DNA of 64,000 bases from Pirellulales bacterium (GTDB lineage Bacteria > Planctomycetota > Planctomycetia > Pirellulales > JAICIG01), in the NCBI GenBank assembly GCA_035533075.1, contig DATLUO010000029.1, positions 1 through 64,000 of the forward strand, read 5' to 3'. Within the stretch, counting starts at the first letter, position 1. Every line of letters begins with the position of its first letter. The notes under the pieces are model-generated. The model did not search any database and had not been told where the DNA came from. It worked only from the letters and a program-made list of their open reading frames with translations. This document shows positions 8,179 through 16,959 of the stretch, one piece after another. Both the position numbers and the translations under genes were made by a program.

Positions 8179-8321
8179 GATGGCTCCTCCGAGCAAATGT
8201 TGAAGCCCCGCCAGAGCATGCCGCCATCGTCGCGGATGAGAAGGGCGTTCGTCAATCGGCCGTCGCGATATGCGAGCTTTTGCGCCGTCCATCCATCGAT
8301 GGCCGACAAAGCACTACGCAT
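8175..8321 (-). CDS. Small coupled ORF (48 aa) of unknown function
   Basis: ATG at 8321-8319 overlaps the DUF1501 stop (AATGCGTAG), and its TGA overlaps the ATG of the 575-aa gene (ATGA at 8178-8175). The product begins MRSALSAIDGWTAQKLAYRD and ends in CSEEPS. Overlaps at both ends, and a frame that fills exactly the gap between two genes, argue that it is translated. It resembles no family known to me. Confidence 0.5.
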   Translation of the reverse strand: MRSALSAIDGWTAQKLAYRDGRLTNALLIRDDGGMLWRGFNICSEEPS

Positions 8322-9702
8322 TCAGCGCCGGAATCGGCGCGCCGCCTTCGGTGACGATCGGCACCGGGCGGCCTTGCGGATTCACCCAATGGGCGTCGAG
8401 GTCGATCCGCAAATGACGGAAAACCGTGGCGGCCAAATCGGCGGGCCGCACGCGGGCGTCTTGCACGTCGTAGCCCTTGCGGTCAGTGCGGCCGATCACT
8501 TGCCCGCACGGCAGACCGCCGCCCGCCACCAGCATCGACATGCAGTTCGTCCAATGGCCGCGGCCCGCGTCGGCCGACATCATCGGCGTGCGGCCGAACT
8601 CGCCCAGCATCAACACCAGCGTCGAATCGAGCAGGCCGCGTTGCTCCAGGTCGGTGATCAGCGCGTACATGGCCCGGTCGACCGTCGGCAGAATCGGCGT
8701 CAGCCCCTTCTGGATGCCGCCCCAGGGCGGCACGTTGTCGCCGTGATGATCGAAGTAGCCCCAGCGACCGCTCACCAGCACGTAGGTGACGCCGGCCTCG
8801 ACCAACCGCCGGGCAAGCAGTGCCTTCTCGCCCACGCTCACGCGGCCATAAAGGTCGCGGGTGGCATCCGTCTCTTTCGCCAGGTCGAAGGCGTCTTTGA
8901 CGCGCGGCGAACTGACCATGTCGAAGGCCATTTGGTGGTAGCGGTCGAGTTGCTGCATCGTCGCCGCCCGGTCGAGGCTGTGCTCGAAGCGGTCGAACCG
9001 CCGCCGCAGCTCGGCCCGGTCCTGCAATCGCGGCGCGTTCATGCCTTCGACCAGCGCCAGCCGTCCGCCAAGCTCGCCGCCCTTCACCGGCTCGAAATCC
9101 TGGCCCATGTGCCCGGCGCCCCACACGTCGGCCTTCCACGAATCGGCCAGTCCGACGAAGGCCGGCAGGTCGGCGGCGTTTGGGCCGCGGAACTTGGCCG
9201 CCACGGAGCCCATCGAGGGATAGCCCGCTCCGTCGTTGCCGTCATCGGTGCGTCGGGCCAGCGCGTTGCCGGCCTGCATGGTGATGGGCGTATGATTGCT
9301 GGCCGAGCAATCGACGGACCGGATGACGGCCAGCTTGTCCATGATACTGGCTTGCAACGGCAGGTGCTCGCAGATCGTGATGCCCGGCACCTTGGTGCCG
9401 ATCGTCTGATACGGCCCGCGAATCTCGATCGGCGCGTCGGGCTTGGGATCCCACATGTCGATATGGCTTGGGCCGCCGGAAAGCCAGAAAACGATGACCG
9501 AGCGACGGTCGTTGGTCGGGACCGCGGAGGCCGAACGGCGCAAGGTTTCGGCCAGCGAAACGCCGGCGATTCCGGCCAGGCCGGTTTGCAAAAACCAACG
9601 GCGCGAGCCGACGCGAATCGAGTCGCTTGGCGGTGGGGCCAGCGGATGCGCTGTGGTCCGCTGAACATGGTGGGCGTGGTGCGCAGACAGCGAATGGTTC
9701 AT
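8314..9702 (-). CDS. DUF1501 domain-containing exported protein
   Basis: 462 aa. The N-terminus has a twin-arginine-like SRRWFLQ followed by a hydrophobic GLAGIAGVSLA, as usual for DUF1501. The domain fills the rest: FWLSGGPSHIDMWDPKPDAP, then YPSMGS, VSGRWGYFDHHGDN and LGEFGRTP near the C-terminus. The fold is alkaline-phosphatase/sulfatase-like, but the biochemical role of DUF1501 is not established. In planctomycetes these genes usually sit beside DUF1800 or cytochrome/DUF1549 genes; here no partner is adjacent. It probably leads a small minus-strand operon with the 48-aa ORF and the 575-aa gene. Confidence 0.93.
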   Translation of the reverse strand: MNHSLSAHHAHHVQRTTAHPLAPPPSDSIRVGSRRWFLQTGLAGIAGVSLAETLRRSASAVPTNDRRSVIVFWLSGGPSHIDMWDPKPDAPIEIRGPYQTIGTKVPGITICEHLPLQASIMDKLAVIRSVDCSASNHTPITMQAGNALARRTDDGNDGAGYPSMGSVAAKFRGPNAADLPAFVGLADSWKADVWGAGHMGQDFEPVKGGELGGRLALVEGMNAPRLQDRAELRRRFDRFEHSLDRAATMQQLDRYHQMAFDMVSSPRVKDAFDLAKETDATRDLYGRVSVGEKALLARRLVEAGVTYVLVSGRWGYFDHHGDNVPPWGGIQKGLTPILPTVDRAMYALITDLEQRGLLDSTLVLMLGEFGRTPMMSADAGRGHWTNCMSMLVAGGGLPCGQVIGRTDRKGYDVQDARVRPADLAATVFRHLRIDLDAHWVNPQGRPVPIVTEGGAPIPALNA

Positions 9703-9796
9703 GACCGGGGGCTCCTGTGAAACGCATCAACAAGCGTCAATAGATGCGACAGCGGCCGGCGCGTCAAGGGAAAGAGCGCCTGGCACTCGACCGCCG

Positions 9797-10234
9797 CTAC
9801 GCGCCGGGATTGATCTTTCTCTCATAGCTCGCAATCCCAGCTTTTATTTTGCTGCGGACCAGTTCTTCACGGCAATCGGCTAGCAAAGCCATGGCCCGGT
9901 CGGCACGTGTAATTGCCTCTACCGCAAAGTCCTCAGTTTCATATTGTGGCGAGTCGATCTCGTAGTCGGCATCCTTCCGGCGCTCGTGCAGATGGGTCAA
10001 CAACGTTCCGAGCTTGGTTGCACGCTCCTCACCAGAGTTGAGCAGGCGGATCTGCACGAATTGATGAGCGTTTTCAGTCCTTGCTACGCGGCAACCCATG
10101 TCCTCAAGAAACGTTCTGGCGCTATGAAATGCCCCGTAGTAAGCCCGGCTGACGACCGAGCGAAGCCCGGCGGGGTCCGTCCGATGCATTACTAACATCT
10201 TCCTGGCCAGATCCAAAAACCGTTCGCCGATCAT
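9797..10234 (-). CDS. HEPN-domain protein, probable toxin of a toxin-antitoxin-like pair
   Basis: 145 aa, nearly the whole length a HEPN four-helix domain. The catalytic-type Rx(6)H motif is RAYYGAFH (about residues 30-37), followed by LGTLLTHLHERRKDADY, typical of the UPF0332/HEPN group. HEPN proteins are often metal-independent RNases in conflict systems. The gene starts 3 nt after a ribbon-helix-helix-type ORF ends, the usual antitoxin-first order. Toxicity is inference from family and context. Confidence 0.75.
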   Translation of the reverse strand: MIGERFLDLARKMLVMHRTDPAGLRSVVSRAYYGAFHSARTFLEDMGCRVARTENAHQFVQIRLLNSGEERATKLGTLLTHLHERRKDADYEIDSPQYETEDFAVEAITRADRAMALLADCREELVRSKIKAGIASYERKINPGA

Positions 10235-10237
10235 AAA

Positions 10238-10684
10238 TCACTCGATGAAAACGCGCAGGCGGTCAACTGAGTCGGGGGAAATTTTGGCGACTTCGGCGTG
10301 CCATTGAAGCTCACGATCAATCACGTCGTCGATGTTCGCGCTTTTGGGTTGCTCGCTAACATGGAAGACCACATTGGGCCGTTCCGGAAACTCGGGATCG
10401 ACGCTGACCTCGATGCTCACATTGCCGGCGAAGAACTCTTTCGTGAACTGGATGACTTCTTCCATGCCGCGTATCGGCGGGTCGAGTGGTTCGGGAATGT
10501 CCAGTCGGTCCCTGTTCGACGGTTCCGACATCGGCGCAAGTGCGTCGCCACTGTCCGTTGCCGGCTGCCGGCGCTTCAACAGTTCGACGCCGACGTTCAA
10601 TGCCTCTGATCGGTCGCGAAAATCGCCGCGGGCGATGGCCGAGGTGATGTACTTCTCGTTTTCGGGAGATAGATCGGTACTCAT
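10238..10684 (-). CDS. ParD/CopG-like ribbon-helix-helix protein, probable antitoxin
   Basis: 148 aa from the ATG at 10684. Residues 1-40 (MSTDLSPENEKYITSAIARG, then FRDRSEALNVGVELLKRR) match a ParD-like ribbon-helix-helix DNA-binding region. The remaining 100 residues are acidic and unlike ParD, and may bind the HEPN partner or another ligand. The start was picked because the upstream 17 codons lack a ribosome-binding site and do not resemble the domain. It is divergent from the Gfo/Idh/MocA gene across 117 bp, where autoregulation would act. Confidence 0.65.
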   Translation of the reverse strand: MSTDLSPENEKYITSAIARGDFRDRSEALNVGVELLKRRQPATDSGDALAPMSEPSNRDRLDIPEPLDPPIRGMEEVIQFTKEFFAGNVSIEVSVDPEFPERPNVVFHVSEQPKSANIDDVIDRELQWHAEVAKISPDSVDRLRVFIE

Positions 10685-10801
10685 TGGCAATGTTCCTCCA
10701 ACGGTTAAAATACCCTCGCCACGAGATGTGGTCAAAACCTGCCAATCAACGGTTATAGTTCAGTCCCGCTCCTAGATTGGCGCACGCCGCGCCCCATTGC
10801 C

Positions 10802-11833
10802 ATGCCCACACCACTCCGTTTCGGCCTCATCGGTTACGGCGCCTGGGGCAGCCACCACGCACGGGCGATCAACTCGATCTCAGGATCGACGCTGGCGGCC
10901 ATCTGTGCCCGGTCGCCGGCCAGCCAACAGCAGGCACGGGCCGATCATCCGCAGGCGCGGCTCTATGCCGACTACCAGGCGATGCTCGCCACCGAAGAGC
11001 TCGACGCGGTGAGCGTGGTGCTGCCGTCCGACGTGCATTTCGAAGTCGCCCGTGCGGTGCTTGAATCGGGCCGGCACCTGCTGCTGGAAAAGCCGATGGC
11101 GCTGAGTGTCGAGCATTGCGACGCGCTGATCGAGCTGGCCCGTGCCCGGCAGCGGCGGTTGGCGGTGGGGCACGAGCTGCGGCTCTCGTCGCTGTGGGGC
11201 AAAGTCAAACAGCTCATCGACGCCGGCGCGATCGGCGAGCCGCTCTATGCGCTGGTCGAACTGTGGCGTCGGTCCTATCGGCCCGGTTCGGGCGGCTGGC
11301 GTTACGACATCGGCCGCGTGGGAAGCTGGATTCTGGAAGAGCCGATCCATTTCTTCGATCTGGCCCGCTGGTATTTTTCGGGCGTCGGCGAACCGACAAG
11401 CGTGTTCGCGCAGGCCAACGGCAAACGCGCCGACCATCCGGAGCTGCACGACAATTTCTCGGCGATCGTCACGTTTCCTCGCGGCCGCTATGCGGTGATC
11501 ACGCAAACGCTGGCCGGCTGGGAGCACCACCAGGTGGCCAAAGTCACCGGCAGCGAAGGCGCGCTCTGGGCCCGCTGGAGCGGCGCCATGGACCGCACCT
11601 TCGAGCCGACGTTCGGGCTGCAACGGCTCGAAGGCGAGACCGTCGTCGAGGTGCCGCTGGAAAAGAAGAGCGGCGAGGTGTACGAGCTGGTCGACGAGAT
11701 CGAGGCCTTTGCACGGGCCATTCGCGACGGCTCGCCGCTGGCGTGCAGTGGAGACGATGGCCGCTGGTCGGTGGCGATGTGCCTGAAGGCCGAGCAGTCG
11801 CTCGCCGCGGGTGGGCCGGTTGGTCTGAACTGA
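10802..11833 (+). CDS. Gfo/Idh/MocA family oxidoreductase
   Basis: 343 aa. The N-terminal Rossmann fold shows LIGYGAWGSHH (about residues 8-18). The family catalytic lysine lies in LLEKPMAL (about 97-104). The C-terminal substrate domain contains EEPIHFFDLARWYFSG. These enzymes oxidise or reduce sugars or cyclitols with NAD(P); the substrate is unknown. Length is typical. No cotranscribed neighbour: the antitoxin-like gene is divergent and the SDR gene convergent. Confidence 0.93.
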   Translation: MPTPLRFGLIGYGAWGSHHARAINSISGSTLAAICARSPASQQQARADHPQARLYADYQAMLATEELDAVSVVLPSDVHFEVARAVLESGRHLLLEKPMALSVEHCDALIELARARQRRLAVGHELRLSSLWGKVKQLIDAGAIGEPLYALVELWRRSYRPGSGGWRYDIGRVGSWILEEPIHFFDLARWYFSGVGEPTSVFAQANGKRADHPELHDNFSAIVTFPRGRYAVITQTLAGWEHHQVAKVTGSEGALWARWSGAMDRTFEPTFGLQRLEGETVVEVPLEKKSGEVYELVDEIEAFARAIRDGSPLACSGDDGRWSVAMCLKAEQSLAAGGPVGLN

Positions 11834-11910
11834 CGGCTAACCAACGGCGCTACGATCGGCGGCGCTTGCGTGAACCGTTACCTGCTGTGGCGGGACTGAT
11901 GTCGATCCGC

Positions 11911-12678
11911 TCACTTGGCCGCCATGCGCAGGCCGGCGTCGAGCCGCAACACCGTGCCGTTGAGCATCCGGTTTTCGATCGCGTGCTGGACCAACGCGGC
12001 GAATTCGTCGGGCCGGCCGAATCGCTGCGGGAAGGCCGGTTGACGCGACAACGACTCGCGGACGTTTTCGGGCATACCGTCCATCATCGGCGTGTCGAAG
12101 ATGCCCGGCGCGATCGTCACCACGCGGATGCCGAAAGCGGCCAGTTCGCGCGCGGCCGGCAACGTCATGCCCCCCACGCCGGCCTTCGACGCCGCGTATG
12201 CCACCTGGCCGATCTGCCCGTCGAACGCGGCCACCGAAGCCGTGGTCACGATTACACCCCGTTCGCCTTCCTCGTCGGCCGGGCCGTCTTTGATGGCGGC
12301 CGCGGCCAGCCGCAGCACGTTGAAGGTGCCGATCAGATTGATGCGGATGACGCGGCTGAATAGTTCCAAGTCGTGGATTCCTTCGCGGCCCACGATCCGG
12401 CCGGCCGCCACAATGCCCGCACAATGCACCACGCCCGACAGTCCGCCGAACCGGGCTTGCGCTGTCTGAACCGCGGCGATCGCGGTCGCTTCGTCGGTGA
12501 CGTCGGTTTCAACGAAGCAGGCCGCCTGAGGAAACTCGGCGGCGATCGCTTCGCCGCCAGCGCGGTCGAGATCGGCCACGACCGCGCGGCCGCCCGCCGC
12601 CACCAATCGGCGCACGCAGGCGGCGCCCAGGCCGGAGGCGCCGCCGGTTACCAGAAATGTGCGATCGGTGATTTGCAT
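11911..12678 (-). CDS. Short-chain dehydrogenase/reductase (type II 3-hydroxyacyl-CoA dehydrogenase-like)
   Basis: 255 aa, full SDR length. NAD-binding TGGASGLG at 11-18, VADLD ending beta-2 (acidic, so NAD rather than NADP is likely), HCAGI (NNAG equivalent), a catalytic Ser in TTASVAAF, and YAASKAG (Tyr and Lys of the triad). The segment [17 protein letters not shown] is characteristic of the HSD17B10/type II 3-hydroxyacyl-CoA dehydrogenase branch, which acts in branched-chain amino acid and fatty acid breakdown. No other beta-oxidation gene is adjacent, so the substrate is an inference. Confidence 0.9.
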   Translation of the reverse strand: MQITDRTFLVTGGASGLGAACVRRLVAAGGRAVVADLDRAGGEAIAAEFPQAACFVETDVTDEATAIAAVQTAQARFGGLSGVVHCAGIVAAGRIVGREGIHDLELFSRVIRINLIGTFNVLRLAAAAIKDGPADEEGERGVIVTTASVAAFDGQIGQVAYAASKAGVGGMTLPAARELAAFGIRVVTIAPGIFDTPMMDGMPENVRESLSRQPAFPQRFGRPDEFAALVQHAIENRMLNGTVLRLDAGLRMAAK

Positions 12679-12753
12679 GACTCACAACATGGAAAAACAA
12701 TCCGATCTGGTCAAGCGACCGGGGCACAAGATATGCTAAAGGAACGACCACAC

Positions 12754-13668
12754 ATGGATTATTATTCCGACGACATTTTCGACGGCCGGCTCGATTCGAG
12801 CGAGCGAGGACCGCTGCTCGTGCAAACGCTGCCCGTGGCAGGCGACGAGCGTCCGGCCCCGGCGGGACGGCAAGTTCTCTTGCCGGCGGCGTTGTTCGTG
12901 GCGACCTGCCTGAGCACGTACCACGTCGGCGGGCTGGCCTACGCCGTGCCCGTGATGCTGATTCTCACAACACACGAGTTGGGCCACTTCTTCCAGGCAT
13001 TGCGATACCGCGTGCCTGCCAGCTTGCCGTTTTTCATTCCGATGCCGGTCCCTCCCGTCGGCACGATGGGGGCCGTGATCGGCATGCAGGCCCACGTCGG
13101 CGATCGCAAGGCACTGTACGACATCGGCATCACCGGCCCTCTGGCGGGACTTGTGCCCGCGATCATCTGCTCGATCGTCGGACTGCAATGGTCGCACGTC
13201 GAAATTGTCAACCACGGGGCTGCTGAACACGTGAAGTTTATCTCGCTCGGCGAACCGTTGCTGTTCAAGTTGCTGTCGCACCTGACATTCGGCCCACTAA
13301 ACGAAGGGCAAGACGTTATATTGCACCCCCTGGCCTTTGCCGGTTGGGTTGGCATCTTCATCACCGGGCTGAATTTGATTCCGATCGGGCAACTCGACGG
13401 CGGCCACGTGCTCTACGCCCTGTTGTTGCGTCGGGCGCATCGGATCGCATTGTTCCTGATCTTCGCGGCCACGTTCGCCATGTTCGTGTTCCAATACTGG
13501 GGCTGGTCGTTGATGTTGATGCTGCTGTTCTGGACAGGTCCGCGACATCCGCCGACGGCCGACGACGGAGTGCCGCTGGGCAGAGGCCGCATCGTTCTCG
13601 GCTGGCTGACGCTGGCCTTCGTCCTGATTGGCTTTACACCCGAGCCGTTCAATTTCGGAAATCCTTAG
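12754..13668 (+). CDS. Site-2 protease family membrane metalloprotease
   Basis: 304 aa from the ATG at 12754 (GGA 10 nt upstream; a second ATG at 12733 is in frame). Zinc site HELGH at 74-78 in the first conserved helix and the third-ligand motif GQLDGGH with D215. Several membrane spans surround these, with a FITGLNLIPIGQLDGG helix as in S2P/EcfE-like intramembrane proteases. Such proteins cleave membrane-anchored substrates, often anti-sigma factors. No PDZ domain is seen. It starts about 75 nt from the divergent SDR gene and is followed closely by a tiny basic ORF. Confidence 0.9.
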   Translation: MDYYSDDIFDGRLDSSERGPLLVQTLPVAGDERPAPAGRQVLLPAALFVATCLSTYHVGGLAYAVPVMLILTTHELGHFFQALRYRVPASLPFFIPMPVPPVGTMGAVIGMQAHVGDRKALYDIGITGPLAGLVPAIICSIVGLQWSHVEIVNHGAAEHVKFISLGEPLLFKLLSHLTFGPLNEGQDVILHPLAFAGWVGIFITGLNLIPIGQLDGGHVLYALLLRRAHRIALFLIFAATFAMFVFQYWGWSLMLMLLFWTGPRHPPTADDGVPLGRGRIVLGWLTLAFVLIGFTPEPFNFGNP

Positions 13669-13688
13669 CCTGTCACGAGGACGTTGCC

Positions 13689-13802
13689 ATGTCGAAGAAC
13701 CAACGGCACACCGCCCGCCAGCCTGCCACGAAGTTCGCTCATCTGCGAAAGAAGATCGACCAGCGGAAGTTGGACTCGGCGAAGGCGAAAAAGAAACCTT
13801 GA
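13689..13802 (+). CDS. Small lysine/arginine-rich protein (37 aa)
   Basis: ATG at 13689 has GAGG at a proper distance, and the product (MSKNQRHTARQPATKFAHLR then a K/A-rich tail) is strongly basic, like a nucleic-acid-binding peptide. It sits 20 nt after the protease gene and 18 nt before the next one, so it is probably in the same transcript. The tight fit and clear ribosome-binding site support a real gene; no family is known to me. Confidence 0.55.
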   Translation: MSKNQRHTARQPATKFAHLRKKIDQRKLDSAKAKKKP

Positions 13803-13820
13803 TTTGGCCGAAGCGGTCTG

Positions 13821-14711
13821 ATGTCGATTTGTTTTCTTTGCCCGCTGGGACACCGCATGACCGTGCCCGACGATTGCGTGGGCCAGGAAGACCGCTGCCC
13901 GGTTTGCCAACAACGTGTGATCGTGCCCGATCGGTCGCTCGAGGCCTCGGCGGATGAGAAGCCGGCAATCTCCGCGGCAGAGTCGTCGTCGTCCGAAAAT
14001 CTGGTCTGTGCCGTGCCGGAGATCGTCGTGGCTGCCCCGACCGCTTTGACGCCGGCGGCGGGCGCTGCCGGAGTTGGTATACCGCTTCCTGGCCAGCCTC
14101 TGCCCCAGTCGCGAAAACCTCCGGCGCCGGGCGATGCCGGACATGTTACGATCTTATCGCCGCCTTCGTTGCCGCCGCCGCTACTATCGGCAGTTCCCGC
14201 ACCGCCACCGACTTCGGTCCCGCCGAGCGCCGCGGCCGCCAAGGCGCCCGTGCAATGGTCGGCATGGGCGCCGGCAGATGCGCTGGCTGCCTACCCGGTC
14301 GTCCGGGCCAGTCCGCGGCAGCTCGAAATCGCCTATTGGCTGGCTTGCCTGCTTCCGTTTGCTACGCTGTTTTCGGTTGCCCCGGCACTGCCGCACCTCG
14401 AGCTTGCCGGAGCGCCGGCCTGGTCGCGAGTCATGCTCTTGATGGCGATGTTGGAGTTGGCCTACGCCGCCTGGCTGGCGATGCTGCCCGATGGCTCGAC
14501 GGTCCGCGTGGGCACGGTTCTCTTTGCCGCAATCGCCCTTCTTTATTTGTTTGGCATGGCCGCCCTTGGCGTGCTGCCGGAGCCGGCGTTGGCGTCGTTG
14601 GGCCTGACCGGCATGCGTTGGACGGCGGTGGCCTGGTGCGCTTTGGCGCTGCTCACGACGGCAGGCAGCAGTGCCGCTTGCCATTGGGTCGGCCGGCATT
14701 GGCAAGCGTAG
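13821..14711 (+). CDS. Zinc-ribbon membrane protein of unknown function
   Basis: 296 aa. The N-terminus forms a zinc ribbon: C4, C7, then CPVC at about 33-36 with DDCVGQEDR between, a pattern frequent in planctomycete membrane proteins. A Pro/Ala-rich linker spans about 60-150. The C-terminal third has four hydrophobic helices (LACLLPFATLFSVAPAL, a VMLLMAMLELAYAAWLAML stretch, VLFAAIALLYLFGMAALGVL, and AWCALALLTTAG). Likely an inner-membrane protein with a cytoplasmic zinc-ribbon head. The role is unknown. Confidence 0.75.
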   Translation: MSICFLCPLGHRMTVPDDCVGQEDRCPVCQQRVIVPDRSLEASADEKPAISAAESSSSENLVCAVPEIVVAAPTALTPAAGAAGVGIPLPGQPLPQSRKPPAPGDAGHVTILSPPSLPPPLLSAVPAPPPTSVPPSAAAAKAPVQWSAWAPADALAAYPVVRASPRQLEIAYWLACLLPFATLFSVAPALPHLELAGAPAWSRVMLLMAMLELAYAAWLAMLPDGSTVRVGTVLFAAIALLYLFGMAALGVLPEPALASLGLTGMRWTAVAWCALALLTTAGSSAACHWVGRHWQA

Positions 14712-14744
14712 CGTTAGCGTCCTCGCTTGCGCGGACGGTTGAAC

Positions 14745-14771
14745 TTGATTTTCTCGCCAGGGCGGTATAAC
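14745..14771 (+). promoter_or_regulatory. Possible sigma70-type promoter of the Prc-type protease
   Basis: TTGATT (14745-14750) and TATAAC (14766-14771) are separated by 15 nt, about 75 nt before the protease start. The spacer is shorter than the optimal 17 nt, so this is tentative. Confidence 0.3.
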
Positions 14772-14844
14772 ATGCGTTTAAGTTGTTGAGCATTTGGAAC
14801 TTATGTCCTGATTCCGTTTTCTAGGGATGGCACAAGGGAGTCTC

Positions 14845-16959
14845 ATGATTCGCTCGCTGTTTTCGCTGCATCGTATTCGTTCGCGCTACGTGCCTTGGTG
14901 TTTGGCCGCAATGGTCGTGTTTGCGGTCCAGGGTTCGCTGGCCGAACTGAGCGGACCGACGGCCAGCGACCGCCAAATCACGCTTTCGGTCATCAGCCTG
15001 CTGAAACTCGATCACCTCTCCCGGCACCCGCTGGACAACGAGATCGCGCACCGGACCTTGAAGGGGTTCCTGAAGATGCTCGATCATTACAAAGTCTACT
15101 TCTACCAGTCGGACATCGACTCGTTCATGAGCCACGTGGACGAACTGGACGACAAGCTCAAGGCCGGCGACACCAGCTTCTCTTATACGATTTTCAGCAC
15201 CCTGCTCAAGCGGATTGACGAGCGGGTGCAGACGATCGACGAGCTGCTGAACATGGACCACGACTTCACGGTCGATGAAGAGATGGTGAGCGATCCCGAC
15301 GCGGCCCAGTATCCCAAAGACGCCGCCGAGGCCCGCGACCTGTGGCGAAAGCGGATCAAGTACGACCTGTTGCTGTTCAAGGCCGACGATCTGTCCAAAA
15401 AGGACGAAAAAAAGGAGGCCGATAAGGCCGACGAAAAGGGGGCCGACGAGCAGTCGCCCAAAGACCGGCTCACGCGGCGCTACCATAGCTTTGCCAAACG
15501 GATGCGCCAGACCGATCACGAAGAGTTGCTGGAGATGTATTTGACCAGCCTGATGACGTCCTACGATCCGCACAGCAACTACATGGCCCCCAAGACGCTG
15601 GAAAACTTCAAAATCATGATGCGTCTCGACCTGGAGGGGATCGGCGCGTCGCTGCAATTTGACGACGGTTACACGGTCGTCAAAGAATTGATCCCCGGCG
15701 GCGCGGCGCAGAAAGAGGGGCATCTCAAGCCCGAAGACCGGATCGTGGGCGTCGGCCAGGGCCCGGACGGGTCGATCGTCGATACGGTGGACATGAAGCT
15801 CTCCGACGTGGTCGATATGATCCGCGGCACGCGCGGGACGACGGTGCGGCTGGAAGTCGTGCCCGCCGGCAAGCACGACCGGCAGGTTTACAGCATCGTG
15901 CGGGAGAAGATCATGCTGACCGACAGCGAGGCCCGCGGGCAGATCATCGAACACGACCGCGACGGGCAAAAATATCGGATTGGCGTGATCGACCTGCCCA
16001 GCTTCTACATGGACATGGAAGCGGCCGGCCGCGGCATTCCGGAGTACAAGAGCACCACGCGCGACGTGACCCGCATCCTGCGAGATTTCCGCTCGAAAGG
16101 CGTGGACTGCGTCGTGCTCGACCTGCGCCTCAACGGGGGCGGCTCGCTCACCGAGGCCATCAGCGTCACCGGGCTGTTCCTTGATGAAGGGCCGATCGTG
16201 CAGGTGAAAGACAAGGTCGGCAACGTGCAGCACTACGACGACGTGGAACGCGGCACCGAGTGGGACGGCCCGCTGGTGGTGCTGGCCAGCAAGCTCAGCG
16301 CCAGCGCCAGCGAGATTTTCGCCGGGGCGATCCAGGACTATCAGCGCGGCATCATCGTGGGCGACACCACGACGCACGGCAAGGGGACCGTGCAAAGCCT
16401 GCTCGATCTGGGCAGGCAGCTTTTCCGCGTCACGATGAGCGCGCCCAAGCTCGGAGCGCTGAAGATCACGATGCAGCAGTTCTATCGGCCCGACGGCGAC
16501 AGCACGCAGAACCGCGGCGTGTTGGCCGATGTCGTGCTGCCCTCGATGACCGACGTCATCAAGGGAATCGGCGAATCGGAGATGGACTACGCTTTGGCGT
16601 TCGACCGCGTGGAGCCGGTGCCTCACGAGCACGCCGGGCTGGTCGACGGCAACCTCGTCGACCAGTTGAAGGCCGCCTCGGCCAAGCGGCAAGAGGGTTC
16701 CGACGGCTTCAAGAAGCTGCTGCGCAACATCGATCGTTATCAGCAGCAAAAGAGCCGCAAGACGATCACGCTCAACGAGGAAAAATATCTCGCCGAGCGG
16801 GCCGAGCTCAACGCCGAGAAGGAGGAGGAAGACCAACTCGACGATCTCACTCACTCGCGGCGAGTGGTGTTCGACACCAAGTCGTTCTACAACCAGGAAG
16901 TGCTGGACATCGCCGTGGATTACTTGCGGCTGGTGAAGCGCGTGGCACGGGCAAACTAG
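14845..16959 (+). CDS. prc: Carboxy-terminal processing (tail-specific) protease, S41 family
   Basis: 704 aa from the ATG at 14845, preferred over 14827 because GGGAG lies just upstream of it. An N-terminal signal/anchor (about 12-32) is followed by a long helical region, a PDZ domain (about 255-345, GIGASLQF...VKELIPGGAA) and the S41 protease core. By alignment with E. coli Tsp the catalytic residues are S487 in LSASASE, D498 and K513 in HGKGTVQ. Members degrade or trim periplasmic proteins at the C-terminus. The C-terminal part carries the DUF3340-like helical region (YQQQKSRKTITLNEEK). Convergent with the gene after it, overlapping 4 nt. Confidence 0.93.
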   Translation: MIRSLFSLHRIRSRYVPWCLAAMVVFAVQGSLAELSGPTASDRQITLSVISLLKLDHLSRHPLDNEIAHRTLKGFLKMLDHYKVYFYQSDIDSFMSHVDELDDKLKAGDTSFSYTIFSTLLKRIDERVQTIDELLNMDHDFTVDEEMVSDPDAAQYPKDAAEARDLWRKRIKYDLLLFKADDLSKKDEKKEADKADEKGADEQSPKDRLTRRYHSFAKRMRQTDHEELLEMYLTSLMTSYDPHSNYMAPKTLENFKIMMRLDLEGIGASLQFDDGYTVVKELIPGGAAQKEGHLKPEDRIVGVGQGPDGSIVDTVDMKLSDVVDMIRGTRGTTVRLEVVPAGKHDRQVYSIVREKIMLTDSEARGQIIEHDRDGQKYRIGVIDLPSFYMDMEAAGRGIPEYKSTTRDVTRILRDFRSKGVDCVVLDLRLNGGGSLTEAISVTGLFLDEGPIVQVKDKVGNVQHYDDVERGTEWDGPLVVLASKLSASASEIFAGAIQDYQRGIIVGDTTTHGKGTVQSLLDLGRQLFRVTMSAPKLGALKITMQQFYRPDGDSTQNRGVLADVVLPSMTDVIKGIGESEMDYALAFDRVEPVPHEHAGLVDGNLVDQLKAASAKRQEGSDGFKKLLRNIDRYQQQKSRKTITLNEEKYLAERAELNAEKEEEDQLDDLTHSRRVVFDTKSFYNQEVLDIAVDYLRLVKRVARAN

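Noticed and set aside
7807-9720. 637-aa open frame on the plus strand
   Set aside because: It runs opposite the DUF1501 gene and the 575-aa gene and is a GC-bias artefact.
14821-16854. 677-aa open frame on the minus strand
   Set aside because: It is the antisense shadow of the Prc-type protease, whose catalytic motifs are clear; its own translation has no domain or ribosome-binding site.
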